Source: JAJDZL01 sp965220665
GTDB lineage: Bacteria; Pseudomonadota; Gammaproteobacteria; Arenicellales; JAJDZL01
Direction of reading: 5' to 3'
Assembly: GCA_965220665.1 (NCBI GenBank)
Contig: CBDCQQ010000005.1
Span: 1,922,001 to 1,986,000 of the forward strand
Length of the DNA: 64,000 nt
Position numbers and translations under genes: made by a program. Positions 35,844 to 43,688 of this stretch are shown here, in pieces (position 1 is the stretch's first letter; the number at the start of each line of letters is the position of its first letter). The notes beneath the pieces were generated by a model. It searched no databases. It saw only the letters and a list, made by a program, of their open reading frames with translations, and had not been told where the DNA came from.

Positions 35844-37486
35844 TGAATAACGACAGCTTTAGATTAATACGACCAGAATGGGGCAATTGGGATGCAATCT
35901 ATGAGCGATTTCGATGGAACATCCCTCAGCATTTCAATATCGCTCATATGGCTTGCGACCGACACGCAGAACATTCAGGTGATTCGGTTGCGATCTACTG
36001 CGAAAACAAAGCTGGTGAAACGAGCCAATTCACATTTTCCGACCTAAAGCGACTGTCAAATCAGCTTGCCAATGTCTTGCAGCATTACGGCGTTGGAAAG
36101 GGAGACCGCGTTGGCATTGTTCTCCCGCAACGTTCAGAGACCGTTATCAGCCACTTGGCAATCTATAAACTTGGCGTAATCGCGCTTCCACTATCTGTAC
36201 TGTTTGGTCCGGAAGCGGTAGGCTACCGATTGAATAACAGTGGCACCAAGGTAGTGATTACGGATTCTGTACACGTTGACTTAATTGAATCCATTCGTGA
36301 TGAGCTGCCAGCACTTGAAACAATCATTGATTGCGATAACGACAGGGGATTTTGGAGTTTGCTTGAAAAAGCGAGTGATTGCTTTGAGATCGTCAACACA
36401 CATTCTGAAGATCCAGCCTATCTTGTTTATACGTCCGGAACGACAGGCCCACCAAAAGGTGCGCTTGCTCCTCATCGCTGCCTAATCGGGAATTTAACTG
36501 GGTTTGAAATGTCTCACAATTTCTTTCCCCAGGAAAATGATCTTTTTTGGACACCGGCTGACTGGGCATGGACCGGTGGATTGCTAGATGCATTGATTCC
36601 TTCGCTCTACTATGGGGTGCCGGTACTTGGTTATGATGGCGGTAAGTTCGATGCGGAAAAAGCCTGTCATCTTATGGAAAAGTACCAGGTTCGAAATGGG
36701 TTCATCCCACCAACGGCGTTGAAAATGCTGCGTCAGTTGGGAAATTTCAGTCAAAAGTTTGATATTCAAATGCGCACAATCATGTCTGCGGGAGAATCAC
36801 TCGGATCTGAACTTTTTATATGGGGAAAGGAAGCTTTCGGAATTGAAATCAATGAAATGTGGGCACAGACCGAATTCAATTACATTTGCGGAAATTGTGC
36901 AGAAGTTATGGAAGTTCGACCTGGATCAATTGGCAAGAGTTATCCTGGGCATCGAGTCGAACCGGTTGATGAAAATGGGTCTGCTTTACCCACAGGTGAA
37001 ATCGGTGAACTGGCTGCGGATCGTGATGATCCAGTTATGGTAGCTGGTTATTGGAAAAACGAAAAAGCCACCCGTGATAAGTTTATTGGTAAGTGGTGGG
37101 CAACGGGCGATATGGGCTACAAAGATGATGAGGGATACATATGGTTTGTGGGCCGCAAGGATGATGTTATTTCGAGTGCTGGATACCGGATTGGGCCAGG
37201 AGAAATTGAAGACTGTCTCATTAAGCATCCAGCTATCGCGCAAGTCGCAGTTGTTGGTGTGCCTGATGAGTTGCGAGGTGAAGCGATCAAGGCATATGTC
37301 GTCTTGAAACCAGGTGAAGTGCCATCTGAGTCACTGACAGATGACATTCAGAACTCTGTCAAACAGCGATTGGCAGCCTATGAGTACCCAAGGATGATTG
37401 AGTATATCGATGATCTGCCGTTAACCACTACAGGCAAAGTCAAGCGGAACGATTTGCGCGCTCGTCATATAGAAGAAAACAGCTGA
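35843..37486 (+). CDS. Acyl-CoA synthetase, medium-chain/acetyl-CoA synthetase-like
   Basis: An AMP-forming ligase of 547 residues. The P-loop is YTSGTTGPPKGALAPHR, followed by TPADWAWTGGLLDALIPSLY (the ACSM-type motif), MWAQTEFNYICGN, GYWKNEKATRDKFIGKWWAT-GD and the hinge GRKDDVISSAGYRIGPGEIE. The catalytic lysine is in TTTGKVKRNDLR. The pattern resembles ACSM/short-to-medium-chain or branched acyl-CoA synthetases. Its ATG shares one base with the stop of the transhydrogenase gene, so the two are likely translated together. Confidence 0.9.
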   Translation: MNNDSFRLIRPEWGNWDAIYERFRWNIPQHFNIAHMACDRHAEHSGDSVAIYCENKAGETSQFTFSDLKRLSNQLANVLQHYGVGKGDRVGIVLPQRSETVISHLAIYKLGVIALPLSVLFGPEAVGYRLNNSGTKVVITDSVHVDLIESIRDELPALETIIDCDNDRGFWSLLEKASDCFEIVNTHSEDPAYLVYTSGTTGPPKGALAPHRCLIGNLTGFEMSHNFFPQENDLFWTPADWAWTGGLLDALIPSLYYGVPVLGYDGGKFDAEKACHLMEKYQVRNGFIPPTALKMLRQLGNFSQKFDIQMRTIMSAGESLGSELFIWGKEAFGIEINEMWAQTEFNYICGNCAEVMEVRPGSIGKSYPGHRVEPVDENGSALPTGEIGELAADRDDPVMVAGYWKNEKATRDKFIGKWWATGDMGYKDDEGYIWFVGRKDDVISSAGYRIGPGEIEDCLIKHPAIAQVAVVGVPDELRGEAIKAYVVLKPGEVPSESLTDDIQNSVKQRLAAYEYPRMIEYIDDLPLTTTGKVKRNDLRARHIEENS

Positions 37487-37489
37487 CCT

Positions 37490-37819
37490 TTATTTTTGAT
37501 CAGTTCGTTTCCTTGCTAGTTTCACGCGCAGACGCCAGCTTTCCTGAGGTGTCTGTTGCAGGGGACGATAGATTTCGACCCGATCCTGATCAGCAAGCAG
37601 ATAATTGTCTGGAACTTTTTTTCCGAAGATCCCAAGCGGGGCAGAAGAAAAATCAAACTCCGGAAAGTCAGTGCTGAGACTAGTCTGATTAACTGCTTGC
37701 CGCGCGGTTACTTGTCCCGGAAGTTCAAGGTGGAATATTTCCTGCCTAGATTCTCCCGCAAAAACAACTTCGACTGAAATGTGTTTACCATTGGTTTCAA
37801 GTTGAGTTGATTTTTTCAT
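37490..37819 (-). CDS. rnfH: RnfH family protein
   Basis: A 109-residue ubiquitin-fold protein of the RnfH/UPF0125 family. Typical segments are VEVVFAGESRQEIFHLELPG, the mid-domain PLGIFGKKVPDNYLLADQDR and VEIYRPLQQTPQESWRLR. It follows ratA by ten bases on the same strand, the pairing seen across gammaproteobacteria beside smpB. The biochemical role is unsettled. It converges with the acyl-CoA synthetase gene with only three bases between them. Confidence 0.88.
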   Translation of the reverse strand: MKKSTQLETNGKHISVEVVFAGESRQEIFHLELPGQVTARQAVNQTSLSTDFPEFDFSSAPLGIFGKKVPDNYLLADQDRVEIYRPLQQTPQESWRLRVKLARKRTDQK

Positions 37820-37829
37820 CTTGAGACTG

Positions 37830-38306
37830 TCAACTCCGATTGGCTAATTGCTGATTCTTGTATCTACGTCTGGCTTCGCTTTTAAAACTTTCAAGCATTA
37901 CTTTTGGTAGAGTTTTTGTAAATGGGCCTAGAGCAAGCGCGGTTGCTCGATTTGAAAATTCGTACTCTACCTCCAAGTTGACTTGGCATTTGTTCTTCCC
38001 AAGCTCTGAAAAAGTCCATGTGCCGTTCATTCGTTTGAAAGGACCTGAAACCAGTTTCATTGAAACCGATGAATACGGTGAAACGAAATTACGAGTTGTG
38101 ATGTGTTTACTAAACTTACCTATATGAAATTCGATACTCGCAGTATAACCGTCTGCATGCATCTGGTCCAGCCTACCGGCGTTGCAGAAACTGATAAATT
38201 CGGGATAGGACTCGACATCATTTACGATATGAAACATTTCTTCGCAAGATAAGTCGACGATTGACGTATGACTGTAAGTCGTTCCTGACGAAGAAAATGG
38301 GCGCAT
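37830..38306 (-). CDS. ratA: RatA/Coq10-like START domain protein
   Basis: A 158-residue member of the RatA (PasT)/Coq10 family. The START-like fold is shown by YSHTSIVDLSCEEMFHIVND, VESYPEFISFCNAGRL, ISFxIGK-like FHIGKFSKHITTRN and GPFKRMNGTWTFSELGK. Homologues are proposed to block 70S ribosome association or to bind ubiquinone; which role applies here is not decided by sequence. The ratA-rnfH pair near smpB is a conserved gammaproteobacterial arrangement, but two extra genes separate it from smpB here. Confidence 0.88.
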   Translation of the reverse strand: MRPFSSSGTTYSHTSIVDLSCEEMFHIVNDVESYPEFISFCNAGRLDQMHADGYTASIEFHIGKFSKHITTRNFVSPYSSVSMKLVSGPFKRMNGTWTFSELGKNKCQVNLEVEYEFSNRATALALGPFTKTLPKVMLESFKSEARRRYKNQQLANRS

Positions 38307-38314
38307 ATCTGAAA

Positions 38315-38761
38315 TCAGGACTGACTGCAGTTCTGAGAGTTTGACAGTCGAATCGGTTCGGTGAGGTTGGACCTAATGAGATCATCAAGTTCAATCCAAA
38401 AGAAATCAGGCCCAGGGTATCCGGTGATGCGCCCAACTTCCTGTTGATTGTGGAACAGCACGAATGTCGGGGTATAAATAACCGGTTCCGCCATAGTGAG
38501 GGATTCAGGATACTCGCCGCTGTCAAAATCATACCGTTCCAGCGGAGCTTGGCAGGATTCCGGTGTCAGGTGGTAAATTCCGCCTATATCTTCCTCCCAT
38601 TGATGACACCAAGTACAATAATCGGAGTTAAACATCATCAATTGCGTGGCGCTGAACACTTGCAGAGGTTGCAGACACAATAGCGTCAAGATCGCTGAAA
38701 TCAACAGTCGAAAGCTCATGAATTTGTGAGGTCGGTGATGTTGGAAGAACTTGTTTGTCAA
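38315..38761 (-). CDS. Exported thioredoxin-like protein with a CTWC motif
   Basis: Likely a periplasmic thiol-disulfide protein. A Sec signal (FRLLISAILTLLCLQPLQVF, cut near FSA) is followed by MMFNSDYCTWCHQWEEDIGG, with CTWC as the redox site, and the cis-proline region VIYTPTFVLFHNQQEVGRIT. The longest frame has 148 residues; starting at the internal MSFRLL gives a more normal signal peptide of about 24 residues and a 134-residue precursor. It resembles the SoxW-like thioredoxins of sulfur oxidisers, though this is only suggestive. It lies eight bases upstream of ratA on the same strand. Confidence 0.8.
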   Translation of the reverse strand: MTNKFFQHHRPHKFMSFRLLISAILTLLCLQPLQVFSATQLMMFNSDYCTWCHQWEEDIGGIYHLTPESCQAPLERYDFDSGEYPESLTMAEPVIYTPTFVLFHNQQEVGRITGYPGPDFFWIELDDLIRSNLTEPIRLSNSQNCSQS

Positions 38762-38953
38762 TCAATGGCAACAGTCCGTCTGCACATATCGAACTTTTCG
38801 CCAATTAAGTGAATTATAGCCATTGCATTGTTTATCGGAAAATTGATGATTCAGCAGTTGCTGGCATTGGAAAATTCAATTTATTCGAGAAAAGATTCTA
38901 ATTTAGTTGGCTCAAAATCAATGACATAGGGAAACATCGGAGGGTTACACACA

Positions 38954-39958
38954 GTGAGTAGATCATTCTTGACCGCACTCGGTGAGATGAATAGCCTGTT
39001 GATGGATGGTGCAACAGGTACCAATTTGTTTGACATGGGTCTGGTTTCAGGAGATGCCCCGGAACTTTGGAATGCTGATTATCCAGAACGAGTGTTGAAA
39101 TTGAATAATGGATTTGTTGAAGCTGGGTCCGATGTCATTCTGACAAACACCTTTGGCTGCAATGCCATGCGATTGAAATTGCATAGTAGTGAGGGCCGGG
39201 TTTCTGAATTGAACGAGAAAGCAGCGGAAATTGCACGCAATGCTGCGGACCAAGCTGACAGAGATGTGTATGTGGCAGGGTCTATGGGACCTTTAGGAGA
39301 GTTAATTGAGCCAGTCGGAACTGTAAAACAGAATGTTGCGGTTCAAGCTTTCACAGACCAGGCACTGGCATTGGAGCGCGGAGGATGTGACCTTTTGTGG
39401 ATTGAAACTATTTCATCGCGAGAAGAGCTGATTGCTGCGACAACAGGTGCAGCAGCGACCAAATTACCATTTGCAGCTTGTGGCAGCTTCGACACGAATG
39501 GTCGAACTATGATGGGAATCAGCCCAGCAGAATTTGTTGAAATTTGTCTTGAGATGGACGTTCAGCCCTTTGCAATCGGTTCAAATTGTGGTGTTGGTCC
39601 TGCTCAGACAGTTGCTGCAACACTTGAAATGTCAAACGCATATCCAAATATGTTTCACTACATCGCAAAGGCCAATTGTGGCATTCCTGTCTGGGAGGGT
39701 ACACAGATTCGTTATACCGCTACTCCAGAGCAGATGTATGACTATGCCCAAATTGCAAGAAGTACCGGTGCAACGATCATCGGTGGCTGCTGTGGTACGA
39801 AATACGATCATGTTCGAAAAATGCGAGTGAGTCTTGATCACTACAAGCCGATGCGAAAGCCAACGATGGCGGACATCGAGGAAAAACTAGGTGAAGTTTT
39901 TGACACAACCCCTGTGAAATCAACCCGTAAACGAAGTTCGAGACGTCGCTCAAGGTAA
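38954..39958 (+). CDS. Homocysteine S-methyltransferase family protein (betaine-type)
   Basis: A 334-residue zinc methyltransferase that would make methionine from homocysteine. The barrel opens with LLMDGATGTNLFDMGL. The zinc cysteines are in AIGSNCGVGP and GGCCGT. There is no cobalamin domain, so the donor is probably betaine, dimethylsulfonioacetate/DMSP-type or S-methylmethionine rather than methyl-cobalamin. The start is GTG at 38954 with GGAGGG upstream. The last dozen residues form a basic tail (RKRSSRRRSR). It sits between the divergent thioredoxin-like gene and smpB. Together with metY and the DmdA-like gene it suggests active methyl-sulfur metabolism; this link is inference. Confidence 0.87.
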   Translation: MSRSFLTALGEMNSLLMDGATGTNLFDMGLVSGDAPELWNADYPERVLKLNNGFVEAGSDVILTNTFGCNAMRLKLHSSEGRVSELNEKAAEIARNAADQADRDVYVAGSMGPLGELIEPVGTVKQNVAVQAFTDQALALERGGCDLLWIETISSREELIAATTGAAATKLPFAACGSFDTNGRTMMGISPAEFVEICLEMDVQPFAIGSNCGVGPAQTVAATLEMSNAYPNMFHYIAKANCGIPVWEGTQIRYTATPEQMYDYAQIARSTGATIIGGCCGTKYDHVRKMRVSLDHYKPMRKPTMADIEEKLGEVFDTTPVKSTRKRSSRRRSR

Positions 39959-39969
39959 AGGCTAGATGA

Positions 39970-40446
39970 GTGATGAAAAAAAAGAAGCAAAATTCAGGTC
40001 ACAATATTACGACGAATAGAAAGGCTTCCCATGATTATCATCTCGAAGAACGCTATGAAGCAGGCATTGTTCTTCATGGCTGGGAAGTGAAGAGTATGCG
40101 GGCTAATCGAGCGAATCTCAAAGAGAGTTACATTTCTCCGAATGGCGGTGAGTTGTTTTTGATCGGCGCTCATATATCGCCAGATGCCACAACGTCTACT
40201 CACGACGTAGTGAATCCCACGCGTAGTCGTAAACTGCTTCTACACAGGGTAGAAATTAACCGACTAATCGGATCAGTTGAAAGGAAAGGGTATTCTCTGA
40301 TTCCGACTCGGCTTTATTGGAGTGATGGCAGAGTCAAATTGGAATTTGCACTGGCCAAGGGAAAGAAACAGTACGATAAGCGTGCAGCGATCAAGGCTAG
40401 GGATATTGAGAGAGACCGAGACAGAGACTTATCCCGACTAAAATAA
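39970..40446 (+). CDS. smpB: SsrA-binding protein SmpB
   Basis: Binds tmRNA and brings it to stalled ribosomes. The 158 residues include ITTNRKASHDYHLEERYEAG, VLHGWEVKSMRANRANLKES, the conserved core LLHRVEINRLIGSVERKGYS-L and the basic C-terminal tail RAAIKARDIERDRDRDLSRL. The start is GTG at 39970 or the next codon, ATG at 39973. It lies directly upstream of its RNA partner ssrA, with 123 bases between. Confidence 0.97.
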   Translation: MMKKKKQNSGHNITTNRKASHDYHLEERYEAGIVLHGWEVKSMRANRANLKESYISPNGGELFLIGAHISPDATTSTHDVVNPTRSRKLLLHRVEINRLIGSVERKGYSLIPTRLYWSDGRVKLEFALAKGKKQYDKRAAIKARDIERDRDRDLSRLK

Positions 40447-40545
40447 GCGACGGAATCGTCGCAATATCGCAACAGTCAAAGCGAACAACTGGACAACATT
40501 ATTGCAGTGATGCAACACCAGGTTTAAATCAGGAGATAAAGACAC

Positions 40546-40551
40546 TATAGT
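40546..40551 (+). promoter_or_regulatory. Possible -10 element of the ssrA promoter
   Basis: TATAGT at 40546-40551 has TTTAAA 17 bases upstream (40523-40528), a weak -35. Initiation near 40558 would put the start 12 bases before the mature tmRNA 5' end, which RNase P would trim. The -10 is good and the -35 poor. Confidence 0.4.
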
Positions 40552-40569
40552 AACCTTTGGCTAAAAATT

Positions 40570-40935
40570 GGGGGTGATCTTGGTTTCGACGCGGGTCACA
40601 AAACCGTTGGAGCATGTCGAGGTGCAGGTGCCTCGTTAAACTGTCTGCAAAAAATTAGTTGCCAACGACGACAACTACGCCTTAGCGGCTTGACCGCTGA
40701 GCCTCGTGATTTCCATGTCTGAATGGTAAGAATCGGGGTCAAATAATTTCAGACTAGCTGATAGGGATTGTCTCGTACTCCTGTCAGTGAATTTGATGCT
40801 TCGGCATCCGAGACCGTCTTACTCAGGACTGTTTACCCGGACAGAGTATGACCGTACTAATGGGTAGACTAAGCATGTAGTCGCCAGCGCGCGGAGGGCT
40901 CACGGACGCGGGTTCAATTCCCGCCACCTCCACCA
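40570..40935 (+). ncRNA. ssrA: Transfer-messenger RNA (tmRNA)
   Basis: Rescues stalled ribosomes. The 5' end GGGGGTG pairs with CACCTCC before ACCA at the 3' end, forming the tRNA-like acceptor stem, and the T-arm sequence GGTTCAATTCC is present. The tag reading frame at 40661-40693 is GCC AAC GAC GAC AAC TAC and then four codons and TGA, giving ANDDNYALAA, a normal proteobacterial tag. The length is 366 bases. The 3' end is a frequent integration target, and a recombinase relic begins about 160 bases beyond it. Confidence 0.97.
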
Positions 40936-40963
40936 TAGATAAGAATCCGCACTTTTGTCTGCA

Positions 40964-40987
40964 CGCACCAAATCGGTCAATGGTGCG
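40964..40987 (+). terminator. Hairpin downstream of tmRNA, terminator-like
   Basis: CGCACCA (40964-40970) pairs with TGGTGCG (40981-40987) around a ten-base loop. No T run follows directly, so it is either a weak terminator for ssrA or part of an attachment region. A near-palindrome (ACTAAAGCTTTTAGT) follows within 25 bases. Confidence 0.4.
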
Positions 40988-41098
40988 GTAATTACTAAAG
41001 CTTTTAGTTCCGCATTTACAACGTAATATGGCTTACCTATATCAGGGTAGGTGTGTCAACATGTAATTGGCCCAAGCTTTCCGAATTGCAAATGCAGA

Positions 41099-41434
41099 TT
41101 ATCCAGTCTTCTGATCCAATTGCTGTTGACTGTTAGACAGTTTTTCTTCGATCCACTCCTGCGGCGGCACCTGAAATACTTTGGCGTGCGACCGTCGTAG
41201 TCCATTAATTTCGGTTTACAGCGTTTGGAATTTTTCCTCGGTTGCTTGCAAAGTCTCCCGCATTTTTTTGTTACGTATTCCTTCAGCGATAAACTTCACA
41301 TAATTGACAGGTCTTCGATATTCAGTCGCGAGTTCTCGTTTCTTCCGTCGGATTATTTCTGGATTTTTGCATAATTTTGTTTGTCTTCCTTTTCGAACCT
41401 TTACAACACACGTGAATAAATTCCGGGTTAACAT
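41099..41434 (-). pseudogene. Relic of a serine recombinase (C-terminal part), with an internal stop
   Basis: On the minus strand a 72-codon frame ends in TAA at 41216-41218. The same frame continues for another 38 codons to a second stop at 41099. The joined translation reads PVNYVKFIAEGIRNKKM, then TLQATEEKFQTL, stop, TEINGLRRSHAKVFQVPPQE and WIEEKL. This matches the coiled-coil C-terminal region of large serine recombinases as I recall them. The catalytic N-terminal domain is missing. A broken recombinase about 160 bases from the tmRNA 3' end suggests a decayed integrated island. Seen: the frame and the stop. Inferred: the family, at moderate confidence. Confidence 0.6.
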
Positions 41435-41568
41435 TGTTCTACATTTGCCCCTTACAAACCCGTCATCTTCGGCTTAAAAAAAGGCAAGTGAAATTATCCG
41501 ACTGGATAAGTTGGTGTCAAGCACCAGTTGCATTGTCGATTACCGAGAAATTTGATTCAACTTATTGT

Positions 41569-41598
41569 TTGATTAATTGGACAATATTCCTATATAAT
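41569..41598 (+). promoter_or_regulatory. Promoter of the abiE toxin-antitoxin operon
   Basis: TTGATT (41569-41574) and a consensus TATAAT (41593-41598) are 18 bases apart in very AT-rich DNA. Transcription would begin near 41605, giving a leader of about 33 bases before the AbiEi ATG at 41638. TTTGATT also occurs just upstream (41551), so repeated half-sites may serve antitoxin autoregulation. Confidence 0.55.
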
Positions 41599-41637
41599 AA
41601 TAGTAATAACGTATATCTAATTGAAACGAGATAAACT

Positions 41638-42177
41638 ATGCGTACTGTCGAAGCGATTAAGACCTTGGCCGAATGGGACCGGTACGGTTGGAAGGTGTTT
41701 ACCCTTTCAGACATGCGCAAACTGTTCCCACACGAGTCCGAAAAGACGCTCTCCGAGAGTCTGCGCCGCTTAGTACGACAAGGGTTGCTTGAACGGGTAG
41801 CGAATGGGGTTTTCGTAAACCCTCTCTCGAGTCGTAGTCGGGTTGGCTTGTTGGAACGGATTGCCTGTGCAATTCGCCGTGGTGAGTACAACTATATCAG
41901 TCTCGAATGCGCTCTCTCGGAGTGGGGCGTAATATCCCAGATCCCGCAATCCTATCTGACAATCGTTACTACAGGGAGGAAGGGTGAGTTTAATACTCCT
42001 TACGGGGTGATTGAGTTCACTCATACTCAACAATCAGCAGCGAAGATTTTGAAAAACACGGTCCAACGAGAGCGTCCATTGCGAATTGCAACTGCACCGG
42101 CTGCACTCCGGGACCTTCGGCGGGTCGGGAGAAATTTGCATCTCGTGGATTTTGAAGAGATGCTGGAATATTATTAA
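41638..42177 (+). CDS. AbiEi-type antitoxin (type IV toxin-antitoxin, transcriptional repressor)
   Basis: A 179-residue protein with an N-terminal winged helix (FTLSDMRKLFPHESEKTLSE, then SLRRLVRQGLLERVANGVFV) and a C-terminal AbiEi domain (YNYISLECALSEWGVISQIP; TIVTTGRKGEFNTPYGVIEF). In characterised AbiE systems this protein represses its own promoter and counteracts the AbiEii toxin without stable complex formation. It is followed after two bases by the AbiEii-like gene. The pair lies in the variable region behind tmRNA. Confidence 0.85.
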   Translation: MRTVEAIKTLAEWDRYGWKVFTLSDMRKLFPHESEKTLSESLRRLVRQGLLERVANGVFVNPLSSRSRVGLLERIACAIRRGEYNYISLECALSEWGVISQIPQSYLTIVTTGRKGEFNTPYGVIEFTHTQQSAAKILKNTVQRERPLRIATAPAALRDLRRVGRNLHLVDFEEMLEYY

Positions 42178-42179
42178 GG

Positions 42180-43067
42180 ATGAAGGAAAGTGTTGTGATC
42201 AAAGAAAATTCCTTTCGGAGATTGGTTGAAATTGCACTTGAACAACATCCTGAACTCGCGGGTATGGAAGTGATTGTTGAGAAGGAGTTGTTACACTACG
42301 AACTTTTGCATGTCCTTAACCGTGGCGGCTGGCTGGACGGACTGACATTTCAAGGTGGGACTGCCCTTCGTCTCTGTCATGGAGCGTCACGTCTGAGTGA
42401 AGACTTGGATTTCTCAGGCGGTCCTGACTTTTCGACCAAAAGTATGGAAGGTTTGGCTGCATATTTGAAAAAGACCTTATCGAGTCAAGATTTTGAAGTG
42501 GATGTAAGAAGTCCGAAAACCATCACCTCTCATTTCACTTCAGGTATAGGAGTGAATACATGGCGTATTGCCTTCGAAATTTTGCCATTTCGGAATGGAA
42601 TCCCCAAGCAATTAATCAAGCTTGATATCGACAATTCACCGACCTATACGAAAGTGCCGGGAGTAATTGCTCAGAACTATGGTGTGGTGCGCGAATCCCA
42701 GATGATCGTGCATGTTCAGAGTCGGGAAGAAATCCTCGCGAGCAAATTTGTGGCATTTGGAGCCTCAGTAGCAACACGCAACCGTCCGCGCTTTCGCGAT
42801 ATTTGGGATATACACTGGCTCACAGGTAAAGGCACAGCGATTCGCAAAGATCTGGTGCGCGCCAAGATGGGTGACCATTGTGTCGAATCAGCTTGGATGG
42901 AGACTGCTGCAACCCGTGCAGGGGGTATCGTCGAGTCGGTCGAATTCGCCGCAGAAATGAGACGGTTTCTGCTACCGCATGTGGTGGCAAAGACGCTGGA
43001 CAATTCTCTGTACATGAATTTTCTCGCCAGTGAGATCGAGCGCTTGATGCGGACTGCCTATCGCTGA
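42180..43067 (+). CDS. AbiEii/AbiGii-family nucleotidyltransferase toxin
   Basis: A 295-residue nucleotidyltransferase. The motif FQGGTALRLCHGASRLSEDL followed by DFSGG is the family's GGTxL...R.SEDLDF signature, with the acidic residues needed for metal binding. A second acidic segment is LIKLDIDN, and REEILASKFVAFGASVATRN followed by RFRDIWDIHWL forms the helical C-terminal part. Characterised AbiEii toxins modify tRNA or other targets and cause growth arrest, some acting in phage abortive infection. It follows the antitoxin gene by two bases. Confidence 0.87.
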   Translation: MKESVVIKENSFRRLVEIALEQHPELAGMEVIVEKELLHYELLHVLNRGGWLDGLTFQGGTALRLCHGASRLSEDLDFSGGPDFSTKSMEGLAAYLKKTLSSQDFEVDVRSPKTITSHFTSGIGVNTWRIAFEILPFRNGIPKQLIKLDIDNSPTYTKVPGVIAQNYGVVRESQMIVHVQSREEILASKFVAFGASVATRNRPRFRDIWDIHWLTGKGTAIRKDLVRAKMGDHCVESAWMETAATRAGGIVESVEFAAEMRRFLLPHVVAKTLDNSLYMNFLASEIERLMRTAYR

Positions 43068-43254
43068 ATTGATTGGAAAGTAATCCGTCAAAAAACACTG
43101 AGTCAAGGCAACAACGAAGGCATAGGAAGTGGCAATGTCTCATCAATGTGCCAAATTGAAAATTTTCGCACTGTGCTGGTGGGATGCAAGAAGGCGGAAA
43201 GCTGCGTCTGTATCGTCCTTTCTACCTTTCTAGTGGGCGAATTCGATGCAGATC

Positions 43255-43686
43255 TTATGTGCTTGTTTCATTTGGATCCTGCGAGAAGTGAACATGGCGA
43301 ATCCTCCATGCCGTCACATGACGCTCCAAGAAGAACGATGCTCGAACTCCAGGTACCGGTTTCGTAGAGTAGCGGACCGTGGCGACCACGCACGCAGCAT
43401 CGCCACGGACGAAGGCCCGAACATTCTCGATCAACAGAGGTACGATGTCACCCGTCTCGAAGAATGTCGCGACCTTCTCAAGGTGCTTCTCTAGATCGGT
43501 GGAATCGCAGTCAGCGTGATTGTCGAAATAGTGGATCTCCGCATCAGGTACATAGAGCGCTCGTAGAGCGTCCAAGTCGCGGTCGTAGAAAGCTCTGTTG
43601 TATCGCGCCAGGAGTTCTTCGAATTCCTGAATTCGTCCCGATTCGGCCATTATGCCTGCGTCCAAGATTCGTTCAACATAAGACAT
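43255..43686 (-). CDS. NTF2-like (SnoaL-type) domain protein
   Basis: A 143-residue protein with the pattern of a nuclear-transport-factor-2-like fold: FEELLARYNRAFYDRDLDAL, RALYVPDAEIHYFDNHADCD, and the C-terminal strand ERHVTAWRIRHVHFSQDP. Such proteins include small enzymes and ligand binders; no active site can be assigned. It lies two bases after the stop of the interrupted multicopper oxidase gene on the same strand, so it was probably cotranscribed with it before the IS insertion. Its base composition is more GC-rich than the oxidase. Confidence 0.72.
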   Translation of the reverse strand: MSYVERILDAGIMAESGRIQEFEELLARYNRAFYDRDLDALRALYVPDAEIHYFDNHADCDSTDLEKHLEKVATFFETGDIVPLLIENVRAFVRGDAACVVATVRYSTKPVPGVRASFFLERHVTAWRIRHVHFSQDPNETST

Positions 43687-43688
43687 TA

